In this document: positions 1 to 6,505 of the stretch, piece by piece
Layout: each line of letters starts with the position of its first letter
Numbering within the stretch: position 1 is the stretch's first letter
NCBI GenBank assembly: GCA_030684755.1
Contig: JAUXXN010000638.1
Location: forward strand, 1 to 6,505
Length of the DNA stretch: 6,505 bases
Source: Hydrogenophaga sp.
GTDB taxonomy: Bacteria; Pseudomonadota; Gammaproteobacteria; Burkholderiales; Burkholderiaceae_C
Reading direction: 5' to 3'
Position numbers and translations under genes: made by a program
The notes under the pieces: model-generated
What the model was told of the DNA's origin: nothing
The model's database searches: none
What the model saw: the letters and a program-made list of their open reading frames with translations, nothing else

Positions 1-294
1 TTACGCTACCACGACGCCAACAACTGGCCGCTGCTGCGCGAAGCCCTCAAAGCCATGGGCCGCTCCGACCTGATCGGCAACGGCAAGCACCACCTGATCC
101 CGACCTTCCAGCCGATGACCGACGGCAGCTACCAGAGTGCGCGCCGCAAAAACAGCACGCCGCTGGGCAAAGCCAGCGAGCGGGCGGCGGCGGTGGTCAA
201 GCCCGGTGCAAAAGCCGCTCAGCCCCGCAAAGGCCAATTGCTCACGCAACACACCGGCCTGCCGCCCAGAGCCGGAACCCAAGGCAAACGGTAA
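1..294 (+). CDS. ygiQ: YgiQ family radical SAM protein, C-terminal fragment (5' end outside window)
   Basis: This is the last 97 codons of a gene that enters from the left, ending in TAA at 292-294. The visible protein reads LRYHDANNWPLLREAL, then GRSDLIGNGKHHLIP, then a basic, low-complexity tail ending in LTQHTGLPPRA and a few more residues. The combination of 'LRYxxxxNWPLLREAL', 'DLIGNGKHHLIP' and 'LTQHTGLPPR' is what I recognise as the C-terminus of the YgiQ/UPF0313 radical SAM family. The radical SAM core with its CxxxCxxC cluster motif would lie upstream and cannot be inspected. The biochemical role of the family is not established. The gene converges with the unit at 346-1462. The assignment rests on conserved C-terminal motifs only; the family call is fairly secure, the function is not. 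Confidence 0.82.
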   Translation, partial: LRYHDANNWPLLREALKAMGRSDLIGNGKHHLIPTFQPMTDGSYQSARRKNSTPLGKASERAAAVVKPGAKAAQPRKGQLLTQHTGLPPRAGTQGKR

Positions 295-320
295 AGCGCC
301 CAGACTTCGGGCGTGCGTCG

Positions 321-343
321 CTTGTGCGGCGTAGCCGCCCAAG
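321..343. terminator. Hairpin between convergent stop codons, possible bidirectional terminator
   Basis: CTTG-t-GCGGC, loop GTA, GCCGC-c-CAAG forms a stem of about ten positions with one T/C mismatch. It lies in the 51-bp gap between the ygiQ stop (294) and the opposite-strand stop at 346. A second, weaker stem (GCGCCC at 296-301 with GGGCGT at 309-314) precedes it. Neither is followed by a T-run on either strand, so these are not canonical intrinsic terminators. The position is the main argument. Confidence 0.3.
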
Positions 344-345
344 CC

Positions 346-1071
346 TCAGCGCGTGCCCGCAACAAGCTCACGCCAGTTGCCAAATACCTTGCAAGGCTGG
401 CCCAACTTCTGCAAATACGCCACGGCCGCCTGCACATTGGCCAACACATAACCGCCCAAGTCCAGGTCCGGGCGGCCCAGGTGGCCGGGCAAGGCCTCGT
501 CCCAGCCCTCGAACAGCGGCCAGGGCACCAACACGTGCTGGCCGTTTTGATGCAATACGCGCACCCAAGCGCTCCCGTCGTGCAGCTTGAAATACCCAAA
601 CGACGCGGTGGGCTTCATCCACGGCCAGTGTGGCCCGCCGGCCAGGCCCAAGCTAGGCAAACCCGGCGGGCGCGCCGCAGCGGCAGGCAGCGCCGGCGCG
701 GTCAACATGCGAACAAAGCGGGTTTCCCGTGCTTTGATCTCTGCCACGAAAGCGGCCCGTTCCTCGGCTTTGCGCCGTTCTTCTGCCTCAAAGCGCGCCA
801 CCAATTCGGCCGTGTTGTGCGTCAGCAGTTCGCGTTCCTGTTCCGTCAACAAGCGACCCGTTCCACCCCCGTGGCTGGCAGAGCCCAGCGCTTGTGCTGA
901 ACCATAACGCTTGGCAAAACAGGTGGAACCCAACACCAACAGTTCACCGCCGTCGCGCACCACATGAATGGCCCGGTACACCGAGTGGCCACACCCGGGG
1001 TTCTGGCAGCGCACGCGCTGGGCGCTGTCCACCGAAACAACGGCCAAGAGTTGTGCGGTGGTGGTGTTCAT
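346..1071 (-). CDS. Hypothetical protein with Cys-rich (putative zinc-binding) N-terminus and central coiled coil
   Basis: I do not recognise a named family. The 241-residue protein has three visible parts. Residues 18-57 carry C22, C27 and C51 (CQNPGC ... GSTCFAKRYG) with H29 and H36 nearby, which could make a small metal site. Residues 76-118 are a charged, Glu/Arg/Ala-rich helix likely to form a coiled coil. After a Pro/Ala linker (about 121-146), the C-terminal ~95 residues are rich in Trp, Phe and Gly (GPHWPW, SFGYFKLHDGSAWVRVL, LVPWPLFEGWDEALPG) and look like a folded beta-containing domain. There is no signal peptide or membrane segment. I chose ATG at 1071 (MNTTTAQ) because it follows the VOC stop by 4 bp. 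An in-frame ATG at 1122 would add 17 residues and overlap the VOC gene. The arrangement implies co-transcription with the VOC gene. Function unknown; binding to nucleic acid or a protein partner through the Cys region is only a guess. Confidence 0.72.
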   Translation of the reverse strand: MNTTTAQLLAVVSVDSAQRVRCQNPGCGHSVYRAIHVVRDGGELLVLGSTCFAKRYGSAQALGSASHGGGTGRLLTEQERELLTHNTAELVARFEAEERRKAEERAAFVAEIKARETRFVRMLTAPALPAAAARPPGLPSLGLAGGPHWPWMKPTASFGYFKLHDGSAWVRVLHQNGQHVLVPWPLFEGWDEALPGHLGRPDLDLGGYVLANVQAAVAYLQKLGQPCKVFGNWRELVAGTR

Positions 1072-1075
1072 GGCT

Positions 1076-1462
1076 TTACTGCATCGAATACAGGCCAACC
1101 ATATTGCCTTCGGTGTCCTCAATCAAGGCGATAAACCCATGTTCACCAATAGACATTTTGGGTTTGATGATTTTGCCGCCGTGCAACGCGGCACGCTCGG
1201 CCTCTTCGGTGCAATCCATGCAGGCGAAATAAACCAATGTGCTGCCACCCGACGGACAGCCACCCATGCGAACCAAGGCCCCAGACGCGCCGCGACCTTC
1301 CACCGACGATGGAAAAGTCCACATTTCCATGTCTGGAAAATTGGCTTCGTCTGGGTTGTTCAGGGCCGCCAATTCACCTTGGAATACCGCTTCGTAAAAC
1401 GCCTTGGCGCGGGGCATGTCTTGCACGTAAATTTCGAACCAGGCAACGGGGTTCGTGTTCAT
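1076..1462 (-). CDS. VOC (glyoxalase/bleomycin-resistance fold) family protein
   Basis: The 128-residue protein begins MNTNPVAWFEIYVQDMPRAKAFY, the typical first strand and helix of a VOC module ('WFEIxVxDxxRAKxFYexvF'). It ends GEHGFIALIEDTEGNMVGLYSM, the typical last strands ('G..G.ia.i.DpeGN.iGL'). Two beta-alpha-beta-beta-beta repeats (about residues 5-65 and 72-128) account for the whole chain, which is the usual length for single-domain members. E10 and H108 are possible metal ligands. The family includes glyoxalase I, dioxygenases and resistance proteins, so the substrate cannot be read from the sequence; glyoxalase activity should not be assumed. An AGAAAGG Shine-Dalgarno sequence (1470-1476 on the minus strand) sits 7 nt before the ATG at 1462. 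It is the first gene of a two-gene unit with the Cys-rich protein downstream. It probably acts in the cytoplasm, since no export signal is seen. Confidence 0.88.
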   Translation of the reverse strand: MNTNPVAWFEIYVQDMPRAKAFYEAVFQGELAALNNPDEANFPDMEMWTFPSSVEGRGASGALVRMGGCPSGGSTLVYFACMDCTEEAERAALHGGKIIKPKMSIGEHGFIALIEDTEGNMVGLYSMQ

Positions 1463-1543
1463 CGGAAAGCCTTTCTGCTGTTAACGGGTTGAAGAAATCA
1501 ACAAGACATCCATCTTTTGGAGCTGTTGAACGCATGCTCCGTC

Positions 1544-1590
1544 GAATTCCAGTCAAGTCAAGTCGCGGTGAGGTCGATTGTCTGGAATTC
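1544..1590. repeat. Inverted repeat, 9-bp perfect arms, in divergent intergenic region
   Basis: GAATTCCAG (1544-1552) and CTGGAATTC (1582-1590) are perfect inverse complements separated by 29 bp. Allowing one mismatch, the pairing extends inward by three more bases (CAA with TTG). It lies between the divergent VOC unit and the AI-2E family gene, so it could be an operator or simply chance. No T-tract follows it. Confidence 0.4.
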
Positions 1591-1660
1591 GGGCCCTTTG
1601 CTCAAGCCATTGGATGGGGTGCGCTGGCTGAACTCATGGGTCATGGTCATTGCGCGTGCG

Positions 1661-1680
1661 GTGCCGCTGGGTGCCGCTGG
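1661..1680 (+). repeat. Tandem duplication of a 10-bp unit
   Basis: GTGCCGCTGG occurs twice back to back (1661-1670 and 1671-1680), about 40 bp upstream of the AI-2E family start codon. It looks like a slippage-type duplication or a regulatory direct repeat. It is not part of a coding region I can support. Apart from this and the inverted repeat at 1544-1590, I see no convincing gene or promoter in 1463-1722. Confidence 0.6.
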
Positions 1681-1722
1681 CACTGCGCGTGTTTCAAGGG
1701 ATTTACCTGACAGAATGCCCGG

Positions 1723-2802
1723 ATGCCCCCTGTTTTTCGCGCCCCTTTGATTGCCCGTGGTCTCTTGCTGCTGATGCTGGCGGCGGGGGTCTATTTTTTC
1801 CATGGTTTTCTGGTGCCGGTGCTGGCCGCACTGATCATCGGTTTTGCCACTTGGCCGCTGTACCGCCGTTTGCTTCTGCGTTGCCACGGCAATACCACGC
1901 TGGCGGCCAGTGTGGCGATTGGGGTGGTGCTGGTGTTTCTGGTGGTGCCACTGTCGGTGGCGCTGCATTTCGCCATTCGCGAAGCCAGCGAGTTTGTGCA
2001 CTGGGCCATGGAGGCCAACCGCCACGGCGCGCCGGTGCCGGCTTGGGTGGAGGCGCTGCCCCTGCTGGGCACGCCATTGGCCACGGTCTGGCGCGAACAT
2101 CTGAGCGAGCCGCACGCGCTGGGCGAATGGATGCAGCTGCTCTCGGGGCAGCATTTTGGCAACATCTCGCGCACGGTGCTCAAAACCGCTGGCGACCTGT
2201 TCCGGCTGTTTTTGCTGGTGCTGTTCATGCTGATCACGCTGTTCTTTGTATACAAAGACGGCGCCCGCATGGCGGCCCAACTGGACCGGGTGGGCGAACA
2301 CCTGTTGCCCGAGCGCTGGCAGCATTTTTCGCGGGTGGTGCCGGCCACGGTGAGTGCCACGGTGACGGGCATGGGCCTGATTGCCATGGGTGAGGGCGTG
2401 GTGCTGGGCCTGGCTTACTGGGTGGCGGGCGTGCCGTCGCCGGTGTTGCTGGGCGTCATCACTGGGTTCATGGCCATGGTGCCCGGGGGCGCTCCACTGG
2501 CGTTCACGCTGGTGTCGCTGTATTTGGTGGGCGCGGGGGACGCAGTGGCTGGGCTGGCGCTGTTTGTCTGGGGTTCGGTGGAGCTGTTTGTGGTGGACAA
2601 GACGCTGCGGCCCCGGCTGGTGGGCGGGCCGGTGAAGTTGCCGTTTTTACCCACGTTTTTTGGCCTTGTGGGTGGCGTGACCACCATGGGGCTTGTGGGT
2701 CTGTTTGTCGGCCCGGTGCTCATGGCGCTGTTGGTGGCTATTTGGCGCGAATGGCTGCGAGGCTTACAGGATGCGCCGCCTTTGTTGCCGCCACCGCCAT
2801 GA
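1723..2802 (+). CDS. AI-2E family (PerM-like) transporter / integral membrane protein
   Basis: The 359-residue inner-membrane protein has the AI-2E/PerM layout. Two N-terminal membrane segments (about 11-47) contain FLVPVLAALIIGFATWPLY. A third follows at 61-84. A longer soluble stretch (about 85-156) leads to a segment at 157-177 ending in FFVYKDG. A C-terminal group of helices (about 210-340) contains GVITGFMAMVPGGAPLAF and GLVGGVTTMGLVGLFVGPVLMALL. The 'GxxGPVLMAL' ending and the 'LFFVYKDG' motif are characteristic. The family is named for autoinducer-2 export by TqsA, but most members have other or unknown roles, for example sodium/proton exchange in some. Quorum signalling should therefore not be inferred. 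ATG 1723 is the first possible in-frame start, after an in-frame TGA at 1708. No strong Shine-Dalgarno sequence is visible. The C-terminus is a short Pro-rich tail. It is monocistronic here and converges on the CoA-transferase with only 4 bp between stops. Confidence 0.9.
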   Translation: MPPVFRAPLIARGLLLLMLAAGVYFFHGFLVPVLAALIIGFATWPLYRRLLLRCHGNTTLAASVAIGVVLVFLVVPLSVALHFAIREASEFVHWAMEANRHGAPVPAWVEALPLLGTPLATVWREHLSEPHALGEWMQLLSGQHFGNISRTVLKTAGDLFRLFLLVLFMLITLFFVYKDGARMAAQLDRVGEHLLPERWQHFSRVVPATVSATVTGMGLIAMGEGVVLGLAYWVAGVPSPVLLGVITGFMAMVPGGAPLAFTLVSLYLVGAGDAVAGLALFVWGSVELFVVDKTLRPRLVGGPVKLPFLPTFFGLVGGVTTMGLVGLFVGPVLMALLVAIWREWLRGLQDAPPLLPPPP

Positions 2803-2806
2803 GCCT

Positions 2807-3721
2807 TCACGTCAAAGTGTGCAGCGGAATGTCTTTCGCCAGCGCCAAAGCGTCCAGTTGTTGGCGGGTCTGGCTTGCCAGGAACGCGGCCACGGCGGCG
2901 TGGGTGGCGGGCTGGAACAGGGTTGCCATGCTGGGCATGTGCACGCCTGCGGCGGCACACAGGGCGGCGGCAAAATGCGGCTCCAGCGCAGCCAGGGCCA
3001 CGCGGCCATCGTGGCAGGGGTACACGCGGTAACCCGCGTGCGCACCGCCCACCGCGCCTTGCGGTTGCGTCAGGCCCCAGGTGCGGGGCAGAGCAAGCCA
3101 GGCGGCGGCGTCGCTCAGTGCCACTTCCTGAAAACTGCCTTTGCCGCTGGATTTTTGGGTCAGCACCGCTTTCAGCGCGGCTTCGCTGGCCATGAGCGCG
3201 CCGCCCATGTCGGCAAACAGCGTGGCGGGCAGGTCCAGCCCGGTCACCAAGCCGGCGTCGGCCAGGTAGGTCAGGTCGTGCCCCGGTTCTTCAGCACGCG
3301 CACCGGGTGCGCCCACGATGGCCACCACCGACAGCGCCGGGTAGGCCTTGTGCAGCGCTTTCCAGCCCAGGCTGAGCTTGACCAGGGCCGAGGGACGGAA
3401 CGAGGTGATCAGCAGGTCGGTGCGGGCCAGTTCCTTGTGCAGGGCGGCTTGTCCAGCGTCGGTTTTCAGGTCGATGGTCAGCCGCTTGATGCCATCGTGC
3501 AGGGTGGCGTAGGCCTGCGGGTTGTACTGCCCCATGGGGTCACCGCTGGTGCCGACGGGCGCGCTTTTGGGGCCGGGTGGCTCGGCTTTGAGGCAGGTGG
3601 CCCCCATGGCTTTGAGCCGCATCAGGGCGGCCGGGCCTGGCAGGTTCAGCGCCAGGCTGAGAACACGAACGCCGCGCAGCGGCCTGAGGGTTTTGATGGG
3701 TGCTGTGGAAATGTTTGACAT
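2807..3721 (-). CDS. Class III CoA-transferase (CaiB/BaiF) / alpha-methylacyl-CoA racemase-like protein
   Basis: The 304-residue cytoplasmic enzyme starts with LRGVRVLSLALNLPGPAALMRLKAMGA, the family's N-terminal Rossmann-like motif. It continues with KAEPPG and NPQAYATLHDGIKRLTIDLKT, the CoA-binding region. The segment GHDLTYLADAGL (H148, D149) followed by LFADMGGALMAS (D171) corresponds, by my recollection of the mycobacterial racemase MCR, to its catalytic H126 and D156. This favours the racemase-like branch over formyl-CoA transferase. The loop between these residues is about seven residues shorter than in MCR, and the whole protein is shorter than typical members (about 360-400). Its activity and substrate are therefore uncertain. 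ATG 3721 was chosen because the family homology starts right after it. The longest reading to 3817 would add 32 residues of no recognisable family character. The start codon lies inside a 42-nt palindrome. It is downstream of pobA on the same strand with an 85-bp gap, so co-transcription is possible but not shown. Confidence 0.83.
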   Translation of the reverse strand: MSNISTAPIKTLRPLRGVRVLSLALNLPGPAALMRLKAMGATCLKAEPPGPKSAPVGTSGDPMGQYNPQAYATLHDGIKRLTIDLKTDAGQAALHKELARTDLLITSFRPSALVKLSLGWKALHKAYPALSVVAIVGAPGARAEEPGHDLTYLADAGLVTGLDLPATLFADMGGALMASEAALKAVLTQKSSGKGSFQEVALSDAAAWLALPRTWGLTQPQGAVGGAHAGYRVYPCHDGRVALAALEPHFAAALCAAAGVHMPSMATLFQPATHAAVAAFLASQTRQQLDALALAKDIPLHTLT

Positions 3722-3760
3722 GGCGGTACCGGTTGACGTTTGCGTCAATGTACCGCCATG
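3719..3760. repeat. Compound palindrome overlapping the CoA-transferase start codon
   Basis: The outer arms CATGGCGGTAC (3719-3729) and GTACCGCCATG (3750-3760) are perfect 11-bp inverse complements. Inside them TTGACG (3733-3738) and CGTCAA (3743-3748) form a second perfect 6-bp pair around TTTG. Three bases (left) and one base (right) interrupt the stem between the two pairs. The left outer arm contains the CoA-transferase ATG (minus strand, 3721-3719). It could be a double operator: the inner 16-bp palindrome has the size and style of sites bound by MerR- or TetR-type regulators of acyl-CoA catabolism. It could also be an mRNA hairpin that hides the start codon. No T-run follows, so an intrinsic terminator for pobA is less likely. 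Confidence 0.75.
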
Positions 3761-3806
3761 TGGAGCCGGTTTCCGAACGCAAGCGACAGCCATCCGGCCC
3801 GGCCGC

Positions 3807-5896
<2,090 letters not shown>

Positions 5897-6037
5897 CTCA
5901 GTCAACTAAAAGCCCAGCGTATTCCACGTAGCTTCCCGAGGTTTGAGGCAAAAGGCAAGTCACCAAAGACTCCCTTTACACTGCATTCACCGCGGTGTTT
6001 GTGCATCTACTTGCGATGGACTGGGATCGAATTGATA
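5897..6037. other. Intergenic boundary between core-type and AT-rich DNA
   Basis: This 141-bp stretch holds no gene I can support. It contains a perfect 10-bp palindrome, CACCGCGGTG (5988-5997), and weak sites only. The pobR-type gene has no obvious intrinsic terminator here. Base composition drops from here rightwards, and codon use changes in the next gene. I see no tRNA gene, integrase or direct repeat that would mark a defined insertion point. Confidence 0.5.
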
Positions 6038-6505
6038 ATGAAATCATTAATAAAATATACATTGCTGCTCGCCTTTATTTGGAGCGGGGTATGGCTGGCA
6101 TTCACAATTGATGCGAATCTTTCTTGGCGTACCTATCTATCCGGCGGACTTCAGTTAAATGAAATCATCCCGCTGCTGAAGGAAATTTGGGAGCCAGGTG
6201 CGACTTTTCTAGGCTCCATTCTGGGGCTTGCATATTATTATCTTGAGTCATCAAAAGGAGATGAAAAAATTGATGATTCATTCTCACCATTTGAGGTAAT
6301 TGAACTAAATAAACTGAGCTCTGCTGGTCTCTTGCGTCCGATGGATTTTGAGATTCAAAAGCTGCAATCGGTGGTCCGAAAACCTACTAGCGACAGATTC
6401 CAAATAATCTGTGGTGGCCCTGGGGTTGGAAAAACGAGGCATGCAATAGAATGCATAGAATTGATTGCGAAAGAGTACAGGGCTGATATTATATATGTTG
6501 CACGG
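6038..6505 (+). CDS. Membrane-anchored P-loop NTPase, N-terminal fragment (3' end outside window)
   Basis: An open frame of 156 codons runs to the window edge. Residues 7-24 (TLLLAFIWSGVWLAF) and about 53-69 (GATFLGSILGLAYYYL) are predicted membrane segments. Lys at 2, 6, 73 and 77 suggest that both ends face the cytoplasm. A charged linker (70-120) leads to FQIICGGPGVGKTRHAIECIEL (121-142), with a clear Walker A motif GGPGVGKT at 126-133 after a hydrophobic strand. The next strand begins at DIIYVAR (150-156). This start of a nucleotide-binding fold resembles STAND/AAA-type ATPases used as signalling or defence proteins, but Walker B and the sensor or effector domains lie outside. The gene is AT-rich and uses codons such as ATA, TTA and AGA that its neighbours avoid, which suggests horizontal acquisition. 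ATG 6038 is preferred, with GGGA at 6023-6026 as a weak, 11-nt-spaced Shine-Dalgarno. TTG 6032 or 6011 are in-frame alternatives. Confidence 0.78.
   Translation, partial: MKSLIKYTLLLAFIWSGVWLAFTIDANLSWRTYLSGGLQLNEIIPLLKEIWEPGATFLGSILGLAYYYLESSKGDEKIDDSFSPFEVIELNKLSSAGLLRPMDFEIQKLQSVVRKPTSDRFQIICGGPGVGKTRHAIECIELIAKEYRADIIYVAR

Noticed and set aside
313..900. Long open frames on the plus strand opposite the Cys-motif gene.
   Set aside because: They are high-GC shadow frames with low-complexity Arg/Ala/Pro composition and no family features. The minus-strand frame has domain structure and a linked neighbour.
1558..1650. Possible 30-residue minus-strand ORF beginning MTMTHEFSQRTP.
   Set aside because: No Shine-Dalgarno sequence, no recognisable family, and it sits in the repeat-bearing intergenic region. 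Too little to support a gene.
6011..6039. TTGCGA, 17 bp, GATAAT as a promoter for the P-loop gene.
   Set aside because: The -10 overlaps the chosen ATG (6038), so transcription would start inside the reading frame, where no suitable in-frame start codon follows until Met 102.

Overview
The window looks like a chromosomal segment of a high-GC betaproteobacterium, most likely a member of the Comamonadaceae. The evidence is the strong G/C third-position bias, the PobA and IclR-type sequences, and a C-terminal YgiQ fragment with a basic, Ala/Pro-rich tail. The genus cannot be fixed from the sequence alone. About the first 5.9 kb is ordinary, densely packed core-type DNA. The last ~0.6 kb is clearly AT-richer: by my count 19 of 60 bases are G+C at 6241-6300, against 47 of 60 at 5221-5280. 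This suggests the edge of an acquired segment.

Layout from left to right. (1) 1-294 (+): the 3' end of a YgiQ-type radical SAM protein. (2) 346-1071 and 1076-1462 (-): a two-gene unit with a 4-bp gap, a VOC/glyoxalase-fold protein followed by an unrecognised protein with a Cys-rich N-terminus and a central coiled coil. (3) 1463-1722: a 260-bp intergenic stretch with an inverted repeat and a tandem 10-bp duplication, between divergent genes. (4) 1723-2802 (+): an AI-2E family (PerM-like) membrane protein. (5) 2807-3721 (-): a short class III CoA-transferase / alpha-methylacyl-CoA racemase-like protein, convergent with the previous gene and 4 bp from it. (6) 3807-4991 (-): pobA, 4-hydroxybenzoate 3-monooxygenase, full length with every classical active-site residue I checked. 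(7) 5114-5896 (+): a divergent IclR-family regulator of the PobR/PcaU/PcaR type. (8) 6038-6505 (+): the 5' part of an AT-rich gene for a membrane-anchored P-loop NTPase that runs off the window.

The clearest functional module is pobA with its divergent regulator. 4-hydroxybenzoate would be converted to protocatechuate by PobA, and the IclR protein would sense the aromatic compound and control both promoters. The 122-bp intergenic region carries three copies of a 10-bp motif: two form a palindrome, and a third is a direct repeat 10 bp away. As I recall it, this is the arrangement described for PcaU in Acinetobacter. The motif overlaps an extended -10 element directly in front of the regulator's ATG, which has no Shine-Dalgarno sequence.

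The items most worth following up are the truncated membrane P-loop ATPase at the right edge (possibly the first gene of a defence or other accessory system), the 42-nt compound palindrome that contains the CoA-transferase start codon, and the three-part operator. No complete novel system can be demonstrated within this window.
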